From: Vulcanococcus sp.
Lineage (GTDB): Bacteria > Cyanobacteriota > Cyanobacteriia > PCC-6307 > Cyanobiaceae
Reading direction: 5' to 3'
NCBI GenBank assembly: GCA_019264575.1
Contig: JAHUZV010000025.1
Span: 224,916 to 288,915 of the forward strand
Length of the DNA stretch: 64,000 bases
Shown: positions 44,268 to 53,448 of the stretch, piece after piece
Numbering within the stretch: the first letter of the stretch is position 1
Layout of the letters: each line of letters begins with the position of its first letter
Made by a program: the position numbers and the translations under genes
Notes under the pieces: model-generated
Told to the model about the DNA's origin: nothing
The model's input: the letters and a program-made list of their open reading frames with translations, nothing else
The model's database searches: none

Positions 44268-45508
44268 GCCCGCCGCTCCTGCTGCGCACAGGCGGTGATC
44301 GGGCCGATCTGGCGGTCACCTTGCAGCAGGCCTGGGACGCGGGGCAAACCGTGGCGATCGCTGCTCCAGAGGAGGCCCATCTGCTGGGGGCGGCGTTGCC
44401 CGCCCAGAGCCCTCCTTCCTGGGGGGCAGCGGTGGTGCTGGGAACCGGCGGCAGCAGTGGGGGGCGGCGCTGGTGTGTGCAGCCTCTGGCTCACCTGCAG
44501 GTGGCGGTGGCTGGCAATGCCCAGTGGCTGCAGGCCCTTGGCCTGGAACCAGCCCAGCTGGAGCTGTTCAATCCTCTGCCGTTGCATCACGTGAGTGGAC
44601 TGATGCCACTGCTGCGGGCCAAGGCATGGGGGGCGGAACTGCGCTGGCTTCCACCTGCCTGGATGCGTGAGCCCGAGCAGCTGATGGCCGAAGCCTCGCC
44701 GGCGACTCCCGATCGGGCTGTGCTCTCGCTGGTGCCCACCCAGCTGCAGCGCTTGCTGGATGTGCCGGCCGGGATCCGCTGGCTGGAGCGCTTTGCCCTG
44801 ATCTGGGTGGGTGGTGCGGCCCTGCCACCCGCCCTGGCGCATCGCTGCCGTGCCCTTGGGATTCGGCTGGCTCCTTGCTACGGAAGCACCGAAACCGGCG
44901 CGATGGTGATGGCCCTGCAACCGCAGCAGTTCCTGGCCGGGGTGGAGGGATGTGGTGAGGCCTTGCCCCACGTGCAGCTCCGCGTCGAGCCCGGCAGCGG
45001 AGCGCTGCAGATCAAGACCGCCAGCCTGGCGCTGGGGATGTTGCAGCAGGGGGAGCTGCAGCCCTTGCCTCTCGATCAGGGTTGGTGGAGCAGCGGCGAT
45101 CGGGCTCAGCAGGGGCCCGAGAGCTGGCAGCTGCTCGGTCGCTTGGATGGCGCCATCCAGAGCGGCGGCGAAACGGTTTTCCCCGAGCAGGTGGAGCAGC
45201 GCTTGCTGGAACTGGCCCGGGCTCAGGCGCTCCCTGTGGAGGAACTACTGCTGCTGCCAGAGCCCGATCCGCTCTGGGGGGAGCGGCTGGTGGCCCTGGT
45301 GAAGCCGGAGGCTGGTATCGATGCGGGTGAAGCCGCGCTTTTGCAATCCCTGCAAACGCTTGCTCTCACCCTGCCGCCGAGCCAACGGCCGCGGCGCTGG
45401 TTGCCTTGCCCTGAGTTGCAGCGCAGCCCACTTGGGAAATGGGAGCGCCGGCGTTGGAGCCAGTGGTTGAGCTCCCAGTCAGCGTCACAGCCTGCGCCAG
45501 AGCCCTGA
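44264..45508 (+). CDS. menE: o-Succinylbenzoate-CoA ligase (MenE)
   Basis: Adenylate-forming ligase that activates OSB as CoA thioester. The 414-residue product has the P-loop-like LGTGGSSGGRRW (about 61), LPLHHVSGLMPLLRA, CYGSTETGAM (about 206), and the C-terminal SSGDRAQQGPESWQLLGRLDGAIQSGGE hinge with Asp for ribose. The final PLGKWER contains the C-terminal Lys. Shorter than E. coli MenE (451). GTG 44264 overlaps menC by four bases. Confidence 0.92.
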   Translation: MSPPLLLRTGGDRADLAVTLQQAWDAGQTVAIAAPEEAHLLGAALPAQSPPSWGAAVVLGTGGSSGGRRWCVQPLAHLQVAVAGNAQWLQALGLEPAQLELFNPLPLHHVSGLMPLLRAKAWGAELRWLPPAWMREPEQLMAEASPATPDRAVLSLVPTQLQRLLDVPAGIRWLERFALIWVGGAALPPALAHRCRALGIRLAPCYGSTETGAMVMALQPQQFLAGVEGCGEALPHVQLRVEPGSGALQIKTASLALGMLQQGELQPLPLDQGWWSSGDRAQQGPESWQLLGRLDGAIQSGGETVFPEQVEQRLLELARAQALPVEELLLLPEPDPLWGERLVALVKPEAGIDAGEAALLQSLQTLALTLPPSQRPRRWLPCPELQRSPLGKWERRRWSQWLSSQSASQPAPEP

Positions 45509-45557
45509 CAAGCGCGACTCAGATCGCTACAAGCGGGGAGTAGCGGCTCTGTGATGC

Positions 45558-45839
45558 ATGAGCAACGGCGATTGGAGTGCCTTGGATCTCACGGAGGTGA
45601 GCAACAAAAAGCTGGCGGCCGGCTTGCTGGGGATCTTTCTGGGCTCCTTCGGCATTCACAAATTCGTGCTGGGTTACACCAAGGCGGGTTTGATCATGCT
45701 GTTGATCACGGTGCTCACCTGTGGCGTGGCTGGTTTTGTGATGGGGTTGATTGGTGTGATCGAAGGCATCATCTATCTCACGCAAACGCCGCAGGAGTTC
45801 AAAACCACCTATCTCGAAGGGCGTAAGGAATGGTTTTAA
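45558..45839 (+). CDS. TM2-domain membrane protein
   Basis: A 93-residue protein: polar N-terminus (about 1-17), then two membrane helices joined by a short loop, with the TM2 pattern KKLAAGLLGIFLGSFGIHKFVLGY (charged K, GxFGxHxFxxG), a second helix LIMLLITVLTCGVAGFVMGLIGVIEGI, and a short tail. Function unknown across the family. Lies 49 bases after menE on the same strand. A second small membrane ORF overlaps its stop by ten bases. Confidence 0.9.
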   Translation: MSNGDWSALDLTEVSNKKLAAGLLGIFLGSFGIHKFVLGYTKAGLIMLLITVLTCGVAGFVMGLIGVIEGIIYLTQTPQEFKTTYLEGRKEWF

Positions 45840-46057
45840 GCCGTTCCTCCAGCCGCGTGGCAGCTGGCCTGCTCGCGCTGGCGGCTGTGGTGAGTGCGTG
45901 TTCTTTGGGCGATGGATGGAACACTGGTTTTCATCCCTTTGCCCTCCTGGCGGCCCTGCTGCCGCTGCAGCTGGCGGCCTTGCTGTGGTGCATCCAGGCG
46001 TCGCCTACAGCGGCTGCACACCGCTCTTCAGGGATGAGGCCTCCAGCCAGCGATTGA
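45830..46057 (+). CDS. Possible small membrane protein
   Basis: A 75-residue ORF beginning at an ATG inside the TM2 gene end. Two hydrophobic segments are seen (about 9-25 and 35-57), the first ending in VVSAC, which could also be a lipobox. The tail overlaps the end of the convergent thioesterase gene by 53 bases. Reality is uncertain: the coupling overlap and hydrophobic profile support it; the long 3' overlap argues against. Confidence 0.45.
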   Translation: MVLSRSSSRVAAGLLALAAVVSACSLGDGWNTGFHPFALLAALLPLQLAALLWCIQASPTAAAHRSSGMRPPASD

Positions 46058-46457
46058 TGGCTGCGGGCAATTCACGCCGCCCACGTTCGCTGCTGCTGCT
46101 GATGGCCAGGTGGCGGGTGAGGCCCTCGGCGACAGGGGCGCCATTGCTGCTGAAGCGATACCGCACTTCAAAACATCCGTGATCGAGGCGTTGCGGCTCC
46201 AGTGCAATCGCCAGAGGATCGCCGCACACCAACGGCTTGAAGTAATCAGCGCTGCAATGCACGATCGGCAGCGCGATCTTGGGCATGGATCCCGGCCTGG
46301 GAAACACCTCCGCCGCTGCGATGCCGAAGCGCTCCAGGCTTTCCTCGTAGGCCTCGTGGCACCAATGCAGCAGCTGCGGGAAGTGCATCACCCCGGCGGC
46401 GTCGGTGTCTCCGAAGCGCACGGTGCGGAAGAGCAGCAGCCAGCTCTCGGGATTCAT
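46005..46457 (-). CDS. 1,4-Dihydroxy-2-naphthoyl-CoA thioesterase
   Basis: Hot-dog fold thioesterase of 150 residues releasing DHNA for MenA. Visible: FRTVRFGDTDAAGVMHFPQLLHWCHEAYEESLERFG, where the Asp in GDTDAAG is the family's catalytic carboxylate, and IVHCSADYFKPLVCGDPLAI. The cyanobacterial DHNA-CoA hydrolase (slr0204 type) matches this layout by memory. ATG 46457 overlaps the DUF2752 stop by four bases. Its location near the men operon fits the pathway role. Confidence 0.88.
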   Translation of the reverse strand: MNPESWLLLFRTVRFGDTDAAGVMHFPQLLHWCHEAYEESLERFGIAAAEVFPRPGSMPKIALPIVHCSADYFKPLVCGDPLAIALEPQRLDHGCFEVRYRFSSNGAPVAEGLTRHLAISSSSERGRRELPAAINRWLEASSLKSGVQPL

Positions 46458-46795
46458 GGGGCAGCCAGGTGCGGAAAGGCGTTGAAACCAGTGAAGCTGA
46501 GGCCAAGCCGCAGGGCCCAGTAGCCCAGCAAGGCCGCGGCGATCCAACCCAAGGCGCGAGACCCAAGCCGCAAGGGCAGCAGCTCGCGTCGCCGGATCGC
46601 CTGGAGCGACCACCACAGGAGTCCTGCCGCCAGCAGCGGTCCAAAGGCATGCCAGCGCGCCGATTCGCCCAGGTTGCCGGTGAGGGCGGCACTGGTGGCG
46701 CGGGTGAGAAAGCAGGTGGGGCAGGGAATGCCGGTGAGTGCCCGCAGAAGGCAGGACCAGCCCGGGAGGCCGGGATGCAGCCCTTTGAGCCACAA
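46454..46795 (-). CDS. DUF2752-type membrane protein
   Basis: A 113-residue membrane protein with about three hydrophobic segments and the signature LLRALTGIPCPTCFLTRATSAALTGN (GIPCPxCxxTRA), which I recall as DUF2752. Two Cys (CPTC) could bind metal. The TTG 46795 start is the first standard codon, but coding-like sequence (FLRRLNHAGWLLPASFTGY) continues upstream to a CTG near 46855, so the true start may be earlier. Function unknown. Overlaps the thioesterase start by four bases. Confidence 0.82.
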   Translation of the reverse strand: MWLKGLHPGLPGWSCLLRALTGIPCPTCFLTRATSAALTGNLGESARWHAFGPLLAAGLLWWSLQAIRRRELLPLRLGSRALGWIAAALLGYWALRLGLSFTGFNAFPHLAAP

Positions 46796-46904
46796 GTAGC
46801 CCGTGAAGCTGGCCGGTAGGAGCCAACCAGCGTGGTTCAGGCGTCGCAGGAAGCGGTTCAGTGGTTCAGCTCAACCCGGCTAGCTGATCAGCAACCCAGG
46901 CTGC

Positions 46905-48089
46905 TTAGCGATCCACCGAGCCCATGATCACGTCGATTGAGCCAAGGATGGCCATGATGTCGGCCACCTTCGCTCCCTTGAGGATGTGGGGGAGGATCTG
47001 CAGGTTGTTGAAATCAGCGGCGCGGATCTTGAAGCGCCAGGGGGTCACGTCGTCGTTGCCCTGGATAAACACGCCGATCTCGCCTTTGCCCGATTCCAAG
47101 CGGGTGTAGAGCTCTCCGCCGGGGATCTTGAAGGTGGGAGCCACCTTCTTGGCCACGATTTGATAATCAAAGCCGGCGAATTCGCTGGTTTTACCCTCAG
47201 CCATGCGGCGGGCTTCCAGGTGCTCGGTGGGGCCGCCGGGGATCATGGCGCAGGCCTGGCGCAGGATCTTCAGCGATTGGCGCATCTCTTCCACCCGCAC
47301 GCGGTAGCGGGCAAAGCAGTCGCCTTCCTGGGCCCAGGCCACGTCCCAGTCGAAGTCGTCGTAGCACTCGTAGTGATCCACCTTGCGCAGATCCCAGGGC
47401 ACGCCTGAGGCGCGCAGCATCGGGCCAGACAGGCTCCAGTTGATCGCCTGCTCGCGCGTGATCACACCCAGCCCTTCAATCCGCTTGCGGAAGATCGGGT
47501 TGTTGGTGATCAGCTTCTCGTATTCATCGATCTTGGGGCCGAACCAATCGCAGAAGTCGATGCACTTCTCCAGCCAGCCGTAGGGAAGATCTGCGGCTAC
47601 ACCACCGATGCGGAAGTAGTTGTTGTTGATCAGGCGCTGACCGGTGGCTGCTTCCCACAGGTCGTAGATCATCTCCCGCTCGCGGAAGATGTAGAAAAAC
47701 GGCGTCTGGGCACCCACGTCCGCAAGGAAGGGGCCAAGCCAGAGCAGGTGGTTGGCGATGCGGTTGAGCTCCAGCATCAGCACGCGGATGTAGCTGGCGC
47801 GCTTGGGCACCGGCACATCGGCCAGGCGTTCGGGTGCGTTCACCACGATCGCCTCGTAGAACATGCCGGCCGCATAGTCCATGCGGCTCACGTAGGGCAC
47901 GAACATCACGTTCGTGCGGTTCTCGGCGATCTTCTCCATGCCGCGGTGGAGGTAGCCGATCACCGGCTCGCAATCCACCACGTCTTCCCCGTCGAGCGTC
48001 ACCACGAGCCGCAGCACCCCGTGCATCGAGGGGTGGTGCGGCCCGAAGTTCACCACCATCGGCTCCGTGCGCGTTTCCAGCTGCGTCAT
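46905..48089 (-). CDS. ndhH: NAD(P)H-quinone oxidoreductase subunit H (NDH-1)
   Basis: The 49-kDa-type subunit lining the quinone site in the peripheral arm of cyanobacterial NDH-1. The 394-residue product has [71 protein letters not shown] and [42 protein letters not shown] at the end. ATG 48089. Divergent from rsmH over about 68 bases. Other ndh genes are not in this window. Confidence 0.97.
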   Translation of the reverse strand: MTQLETRTEPMVVNFGPHHPSMHGVLRLVVTLDGEDVVDCEPVIGYLHRGMEKIAENRTNVMFVPYVSRMDYAAGMFYEAIVVNAPERLADVPVPKRASYIRVLMLELNRIANHLLWLGPFLADVGAQTPFFYIFREREMIYDLWEAATGQRLINNNYFRIGGVAADLPYGWLEKCIDFCDWFGPKIDEYEKLITNNPIFRKRIEGLGVITREQAINWSLSGPMLRASGVPWDLRKVDHYECYDDFDWDVAWAQEGDCFARYRVRVEEMRQSLKILRQACAMIPGGPTEHLEARRMAEGKTSEFAGFDYQIVAKKVAPTFKIPGGELYTRLESGKGEIGVFIQGNDDVTPWRFKIRAADFNNLQILPHILKGAKVADIMAILGSIDVIMGSVDR

Positions 48090-48157
48090 GGGGCCGAGGG
48101 GGATGGGCTCGCTGGCGGGATCTTAGGAAGGAAGGGCCGCTGCTTCTGGCGCTGCGC

Positions 48158-49063
48158 TTGAGCGATCCGCAGGATTCCGCCACGTTTGATCACGTTCCGG
48201 TCCTGGCGGGGCCCGTGCTGGCTGGGTTTGCCGAGCTTGAGGGCTTGCTGGATCAACGCGGTGAGGGCGTGTTGATCGATTGCACCCTGGGCGGTGGTGG
48301 CCACAGTGCTCTGCTGCTGGAGGCGCATCCCCGCCTGCGGCTGATTGGGCTTGATCAAGACCCCACCGCCCGGGCTGCCGCCGCGGAGCGCCTGGCCCCC
48401 TTTGGCGATCGCGTGCACATCGTGGCCACCAACTTCGCGGCTTACACCCCAACGGAACCAGCCCTGGCGGTGCTGGCAGATCTTGGGGTGAGCAGCCCGC
48501 AGCTGGATGTGGCGGAGCGGGGCTTCAGCTTCCGGCTCGATGGCCCGCTCGACATGCGGATGAACCCGGCCGCCGGCGAAACCGCTGCTGAGCTGATCGC
48601 GCGGCTTGATGAAACCGAACTGGCGGATCTGATCTACGCGTACGGCGAGGAGCGCCTCTCGCGCCGGATCGCCCGGCGGATCAAGCACGATCTGGCGGAG
48701 CAGGGCCCCTACAGCGGCACCGCGGCGCTGGCCTATGCGGTTGCCGGCTGCTATCCCCCAAAAGCGCGGCGCGGCCGCATCCATCCGGCCACCCGCACGT
48801 TTCAGTCCCTGCGCATTGCGGTGAACGATGAGCTGGGCGTGCTGGATCACCTGCTCCAGGCGGCTCCTGATTGGCTACTGCCGGGGGGGCTCTTCGGCGT
48901 GATTAGTTTCCACTCCCTGGAAGATCGCCGCGTGAAAACCTCGTTTGTGAGCGACGAGCGTTTGCAGCGCATCACCCGCAAACCAGAAACGGCTGCGGAG
49001 GAGGAGCAGAACTCCAACCCCCGCAGCCGTTCTGCCAAATGGCGCCTGGCGCGTCGCCGCTGA
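48158..49063 (+). CDS. rsmH: 16S rRNA (cytosine1402-N4)-methyltransferase RsmH
   Basis: Methylates N4 of C1402 in the 16S decoding centre. The 301-residue product opens [15 protein letters not shown], has the SAM motif [49 protein letters not shown], and [23 protein letters not shown], then [18 protein letters not shown] 48158 gives [15 protein letters not shown]; the frame is open far upstream over ndhH antisense but without family resemblance. Purine-rich AGGAAGGAAGG at 48125-48135 is upstream. Confidence 0.92.
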   Translation: MSDPQDSATFDHVPVLAGPVLAGFAELEGLLDQRGEGVLIDCTLGGGGHSALLLEAHPRLRLIGLDQDPTARAAAAERLAPFGDRVHIVATNFAAYTPTEPALAVLADLGVSSPQLDVAERGFSFRLDGPLDMRMNPAAGETAAELIARLDETELADLIYAYGEERLSRRIARRIKHDLAEQGPYSGTAALAYAVAGCYPPKARRGRIHPATRTFQSLRIAVNDELGVLDHLLQAAPDWLLPGGLFGVISFHSLEDRRVKTSFVSDERLQRITRKPETAAEEEQNSNPRSRSAKWRLARRR

Positions 49064-49080
49064 GCGAGCGCGGCCCGAGA

Positions 49081-49851
49081 TCAGCCGTTGCTGAGGATGC
49101 CGGTGTGGTCCTGGCTGCCGAACAGCTGGCGGTAGGCGGCGGTGCTGATGCAGATCACCACGGGGAACACCACAAACAGCCCGCCGTAGCTGAACAGGGC
49201 GGCCACGGCGTGGATCACGCTCTCCACGATCGCCAGCCACAGCACCACCCACCAGCTGGGGTTTACGCCACTCACGCCGGCCTGGATGGTTTCCGCCGGA
49301 CGCTTCACCCCAAACAGCGAGAGCTGCAGCAGGAACTTCTGGCTGATCAGGAACCAGATGTAGAAGATGCCAAACACGATCACCGGAATCACGGTGAGTG
49401 CTGTGTTGAGTGCGTTCAGACCCGTGCCGATCAGGGCGGCCACCACGCCCACCACGGCCAGCACGATCGCCAGCAGGATCACCGAACCGAGCAGGCGGCC
49501 GGCGGCGGCGCCATCCCAGCGGGTGAAGTTGCGGAAGGAGGGGCGCTGGCCATCGAGGCTCATCCAGGCGCAGCGGGTGATGCCCACCACACCCCAGAGG
49601 CCCACGATCACGTAGCCAATCGCGCCCACCACCACGGCGATGCCGGCGGCCACCGGATGCAGCAGCGGCAGTTCACCGCTGTTGAGCCGCAGCAGGCCTG
49701 CCAGCAGCAGAGCGCCGAAGGGCACCAGGATCACGGTGACGAGCACCTGGAACAGCAGGAACGGCCAGGGGGCTCTGCAGAAGGCCTGCCAACCGTCTTC
49801 CACGGCGCGCAGCACCTGCAGCTTGTTGGTGCCGGGGGTCGGCAGGCTCAT
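49081..49851 (-). CDS. Multi-pass membrane protein, unknown function
   Basis: A 256-residue protein with about six hydrophobic helices. Around the first is DGWQAFCRAPWPFLLFQVLVTVILVPFGALLLAGLL; a conserved-looking ITRCAWMSLDGQRPSFRNFTRWDGAAAGRLL links helices, and ISQKFLLQLSLFGVKRPAETIQAGVSGV is reminiscent of DUF975-like proteins. No catalytic motif seen. Its upstream 100 bases, on the cysteine desulfurase side, contain an HIP1 site. Confidence 0.8.
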   Translation of the reverse strand: MSLPTPGTNKLQVLRAVEDGWQAFCRAPWPFLLFQVLVTVILVPFGALLLAGLLRLNSGELPLLHPVAAGIAVVVGAIGYVIVGLWGVVGITRCAWMSLDGQRPSFRNFTRWDGAAAGRLLGSVILLAIVLAVVGVVAALIGTGLNALNTALTVIPVIVFGIFYIWFLISQKFLLQLSLFGVKRPAETIQAGVSGVNPSWWVVLWLAIVESVIHAVAALFSYGGLFVVFPVVICISTAAYRQLFGSQDHTGILSNG

Positions 49852-49951
49852 CAGCAATGGGCAATTGCCCGGAAGGTAGCGATCGCAGCAGCGCTCGCCC
49901 AGCTTTTGTTGCAGTTGACGTTCGTACTGAACCTTCGGACCTGCCCTGGAC

Positions 49952-51100
49952 TCAGCGCTGGCGCAGCTCCGTGATCGCAGCGCTCACCAGCTCGGCAGCA
50001 GCCTCAATTTCGGCGCCGCTGGTGCGGCGGCCCAGGCCAAAGCGAAGCGCTGCCGCCGCCTGCTGCCGGCTCAGCCCCAGCGCCTGCAGCACATGAGAGG
50101 GTTCGCCGCTGCTGCAGGCGGAGCCGCTGCTCAGCGCCAGTGATGGGCGCAGGGCCCGTTGCAGCGCGGCCCCATCCACGCCCTCGATCCAGATGTTGAG
50201 GTTGTGGGCCAGCCGCGGGGCCGCGGCGCCATTGCGGTGGATGCCGCCCAGGGCTTGCAGCCGCTGCCAGAGCTGATCGCGTAGGGCCGCTAGCCGCTCC
50301 GCCCGCTCGGCCTGATCGGCCATGGCGAGCTCAAGCGCCTTGGCCAGGCCCACGATTAGCGGCACCGGCAGGCTGCCTGCCCGGAGCCCCTGCTCCTGGC
50401 TGCCGCCATGCAGCTGTGGAGCGAGCTGCACCCCAGGGCCCACAACCAGGGCGCCGATGCCCTTCGGGCCGTAGAGCTTGTGGCCGCTGATGCTGAGCAG
50501 GTCGATCCCCAGCGCCGCCGGTTGCAGCGGGATGTGCCCCACGGCCTGGGCGCCGTCGCAATGGAAGCGGATGCCGCGTTCCCGGCAGAGCCGGGCGATG
50601 GCGCTGATCGGCTGCAACACGCCGATCTCGTTGTTGGCGGCCATCACGCTCACCAGCAGCGTGTCGGCCCGCAGGTGCTGGCTGAACTGCTCGAGATCCA
50701 CCAGCCCAGAGGGGGGCACCGGAAGTTCCGTGAGCGCGAAGCCGTGGCGGCTCAAGTAGCGCAGTGGATCGAGCACTGCCCGGTGTTCAGTGCTGAGGCA
50801 CAGCAGATGGCGGCGGCTGCCGCCGGCCAGCAGTTCCGCTTCCGCCAGGCCCTTGATGGCGAGGTTGTTGGCCTCGGTGGCACCGCTGGTGAACACCACC
50901 GCGTTGGCGGGCACCCCGAGCGCACCGGCGATCTGGCCGCGGGCCTGCTCCACTGCTGCTGCCGCCAGTAGCCCCGGCCGGTGGCTGCGGCTGGATGGAT
51001 TGGCGAACTCTTCGCTCCACCAGGGCGCCATCGCCTCCACCACCGCCGGCTCACAGGGCGTGGTGGCCTGGTGGTCGAGGTAGATGACGGGATCGGCCAT
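49952..51100 (-). CDS. Cysteine desulfurase (NifS/IscS family)
   Basis: Class V PLP enzyme of 382 residues releasing sulfur from cysteine for Fe-S clusters and tRNA thiolation. Seen: IYLDHQATTPCEPAVVEAM, VVFTSGATEANNLAI, CDGAQAVGHIPL, Schiff-base Lys in SISGHKLYGPKGIGAL, and the active Cys in SSGSACSSGEPSHVL. The Cys loop resembles group I (IscS/NifS). ATG 51100 starts ADPVIYLD. It slightly overlaps nothing; the divergent exported-protein gene begins at about 51141. Confidence 0.94.
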   Translation of the reverse strand: MADPVIYLDHQATTPCEPAVVEAMAPWWSEEFANPSSRSHRPGLLAAAAVEQARGQIAGALGVPANAVVFTSGATEANNLAIKGLAEAELLAGGSRRHLLCLSTEHRAVLDPLRYLSRHGFALTELPVPPSGLVDLEQFSQHLRADTLLVSVMAANNEIGVLQPISAIARLCRERGIRFHCDGAQAVGHIPLQPAALGIDLLSISGHKLYGPKGIGALVVGPGVQLAPQLHGGSQEQGLRAGSLPVPLIVGLAKALELAMADQAERAERLAALRDQLWQRLQALGGIHRNGAAAPRLAHNLNIWIEGVDGAALQRALRPSLALSSGSACSSGEPSHVLQALGLSRQQAAAALRFGLGRRTSGAEIEAAAELVSAAITELRQR

Positions 51101-51140
51101 TCCCCACCATGCTGGCAAGCAGCTTCCTGTGGTGGCCCTG

Positions 51141-51692
51141 ATGGCTGTTGCTCTCCAGCGGGTTCGGCTGAGGCTCGGGCTGGGCTGGGCGCTGCTTCAA
51201 CTCGGGCTTGCAGCGCTGCCCGCCGCTGCGCAGACCTCCCTCGGCGCCCCCGACGCCAGCAACCCACACCGCAGCGCCACCGAACAGCGCCCTGCCGATC
51301 TGGTGCTGCTGCGGGAGTGGACCACCATGGAAGGCGATTTCGCCATTGGCGTCCACAACGCCAAGCCCGATCCGCGGGATCCTTCCGCCCGCACGATCGT
51401 GGTGTGGGTGGAAGCCCCAGCCGATGTGAAGTTGGCGGTCGACACGCTCCGCTGCAGCCCGGCGGCCCCCATGAGGCTCACCCGCAAAGGGCGCGATCTC
51501 TGGATCAAGGAGCTCAATCCCGGCGGCGTGATCACCGAGGCCAACCGCCTTGATCACCAAATCTGGTGGGCGGCCTGCTTCCCCGAGCTGGCAGGCAAGG
51601 ATCCCGCCACCCTGCAGGCCAGGGCCCGCCAGCTGGGCTACAGCGGCCAGCTGCGGGAGCAGCAGCAGGTGCTACCTGGCAGCCCTCGATAG
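51141..51692 (+). CDS. Exported protein of unknown function
   Basis: A 183-residue product with a signal peptide (about 1-30, LPAAAQ). Mature part: VLLREWTTMEGDFAIGVHNAKPDPRDPSARTIVVWVEAP, then VDTLRCSPAAPMRLTR, DLWIKELNPGGVITEANRLDHQIWWAACFPELAG. Two Cys (about 113 and 158) may form a disulfide. It does not match a family I know. ATG 51141 chosen; GTG 51132 and the earlier ATG 51084 are in frame, the latter within the desulfurase 5' end. Nine bases after its stop begins the LuxR-type regulator. Confidence 0.75.
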   Translation: MAVALQRVRLRLGLGWALLQLGLAALPAAAQTSLGAPDASNPHRSATEQRPADLVLLREWTTMEGDFAIGVHNAKPDPRDPSARTIVVWVEAPADVKLAVDTLRCSPAAPMRLTRKGRDLWIKELNPGGVITEANRLDHQIWWAACFPELAGKDPATLQARARQLGYSGQLREQQQVLPGSPR

Positions 51693-51701
51693 ATTGCGGC
51701 C

Positions 51702-52436
51702 ATGAGCCTCGAACCCGAAACCCAGGCTGCAGAAGCCGCACCCCAGCCGCCGGCGCGGCTGCTGCTGGTGGACGATGAACCCGGTCTGCGTACAGCCGTG
51801 CAGGCCTATCTGGAGGATGAGGGCTTCCAGGTGACCACCGCCGTGGACGGCGAAGACGGCTACGCCAAAGCTCAGGAGCTGCTGCCCGATGTGGTGATCA
51901 GCGACGTGATGATGCCCCGCCTCGATGGCTACGGGCTGTTGCGCAAACTGCGCGACGACGAGCGTCTCGGCGGCACGCCGGTGATCTTCCTCACCGCCAA
52001 GGGGATGACCGCCGATCGCATCGAGGGCTTCCAGGCCGGCTGCGACGACTACATCCCCAAGCCCTTCGATCCCGACGAGCTGGTGGCACGGGTGCACAAC
52101 GTGGTGCGCCGCCAGGAGCGCTTGCTGCAGGAGGCCGCCCGCTTTGCCGATGCCGATATCGGCCAGATGGCCAAGCAGATCACTGAGATTCGCTCGCTGC
52201 TGGCCACCGGCGGCAGCAAGAAGGCCCCCGGAGGGGTCAAACATGAGTTCACGCCGCGGGAAGCCTCGGTGCTGCAGCTGGTGGCCGAGGGAATGATGAA
52301 CAAGGAAATTGCCCGGCGCCTTGAAACCTCCATCCGCAATGTGGAGAAATATGTGAGCCGGTTGTTCACCAAAACCGGCACCGCCAGCCGCACGGAGCTG
52401 GTGCGCTACGCCCTCGAAAACGGCCTGGTTGAGTAG
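51702..52436 (+). CDS. LuxR/NarL-family response regulator
   Basis: A 244-residue regulator. Receiver domain (about 18-135) with LLLVDDEPGLR, phosphoacceptor in VVISDVMMPRLDG, FLTAKG and YIPKPF. The C-terminal LuxR helix-turn-helix (about 185-243): FTPREASVLQLVAEGMMNKEIARRLETSIRNVEKYVSRLFTKTG. The linker contains a helical stretch. It resembles the cyanobacterial Ycf29/TctD-like orphan regulators by memory. No kinase gene is adjacent. Start ATG 51702. The stop overlaps the downstream pseudouridine synthase start by eight bases. Confidence 0.9.
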   Translation: MSLEPETQAAEAAPQPPARLLLVDDEPGLRTAVQAYLEDEGFQVTTAVDGEDGYAKAQELLPDVVISDVMMPRLDGYGLLRKLRDDERLGGTPVIFLTAKGMTADRIEGFQAGCDDYIPKPFDPDELVARVHNVVRRQERLLQEAARFADADIGQMAKQITEIRSLLATGGSKKAPGGVKHEFTPREASVLQLVAEGMMNKEIARRLETSIRNVEKYVSRLFTKTGTASRTELVRYALENGLVE

Positions 52437-53448
52437 CGCGTCGTCTGCGAGCGAGGCCTGGCTGCCGGCTGCCTTCAACCAGGGCCACGCCTACCGCGAT
52501 CGCGTTGATCGACCCGCCGCCAGCATCGCTGGCTTCTACGCCGAGCGTTACCGCCATTCCGATCAGGCGGTGTGGATGGAGCGCCTCGCCGCCGGTGAAA
52601 TCTGGTGCAACGGCCAACAGCTCCGGGCCGATGCGGCGCTCACAACCGGCGATCGTTTGGTGTGGCATCGCCCCCCCTGGCAGGAGGCTGCCGTGCCGGT
52701 GCTCAGCCAGCGCTCGATCGTGTTCGACGACGGCGATCTGCTGGTGCTCAACAAGCCCAGTGGTCTGCCGGTGCTGCCAGCTGGTGGCTTCCTCGAGCAC
52801 ACGCTGCTGAAGCAGCTACAGGGCTGGGTGACGGCTGGCCGGATCTGCGCCACGGCTGGTCAGCCGCGCCCAGTCCATCGGCTCGGACGCTTCACCTCTG
52901 GTTTGCTGGTGTGCGCCCGCCGCAGCCAAACCCGCGCTTGGCTCAGCGCTCAGTTGCGGGAGAGCACCAGTGGAGCGGCGGGTGCTGCTGATCCCGGCCG
53001 CGCCTGCCGCAAGCTCTATCGCGCGCTCTCCCAGCCGCTCCCATCCGAGTGGCGGCTGGGGGAAACACGAGCGATCACGGCTGCGATCGGCAGACGGGCT
53101 CACCCATTACTCGGTCAGATCTGGTGCGCAGCAGAACTCTGCGACCCTGTCGCCCTGCCCTCCCGCAGCGACATCACCCTGCGAGAACGCCGCGCGGAGG
53201 CGTGTTTGGTGGAGTTGGCGATTGCCACAGGCCGCCCCCATCAGATCCGCATCCACACGGCCGCCATCGGGGCCCCATTGCTCGGTGATCCTCTCTATCG
53301 AGCTGGAGGCCTGGCTGACTCGAGATCACTCCCGGGAGCAGGGGGCTATTGGCTCCATGCCCATCGGCTGGAACTACAGCCGCCAGTTGGGGGTGTGCTG
53401 CAGCTCGAAGCGGCGCTGCCGGAGGCGCTCACTGTTCAGGGGCAGTAG
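52429..53448 (+). CDS. RluA-family pseudouridine synthase with altered catalytic motif
   Basis: A 339-residue protein of the RluA superfamily. An S4-like N-terminal domain (about 25-80), then VLNKPSGLPVLPAGG, VHRLGRFTSGLLVCARRSQTRAWLSAQL, ACRKLYRAL, and GRPHQIRIHTAAIGAPLLGDPLYRAGG. The catalytic Asp of the normal HRLDxxTSG motif is Gly153 here. I recall similar HRLG motifs in plant organelle PUS5/PUS6-like proteins, but cannot verify. TTG 52429 start overlaps the regulator stop by eight bases. The 3' end overlaps the next, convergent gene by 13 bases. Confidence 0.85.
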   Translation: MSSASSASEAWLPAAFNQGHAYRDRVDRPAASIAGFYAERYRHSDQAVWMERLAAGEIWCNGQQLRADAALTTGDRLVWHRPPWQEAAVPVLSQRSIVFDDGDLLVLNKPSGLPVLPAGGFLEHTLLKQLQGWVTAGRICATAGQPRPVHRLGRFTSGLLVCARRSQTRAWLSAQLRESTSGAAGAADPGRACRKLYRALSQPLPSEWRLGETRAITAAIGRRAHPLLGQIWCAAELCDPVALPSRSDITLRERRAEACLVELAIATGRPHQIRIHTAAIGAPLLGDPLYRAGGLADSRSLPGAGGYWLHAHRLELQPPVGGVLQLEAALPEALTVQGQ

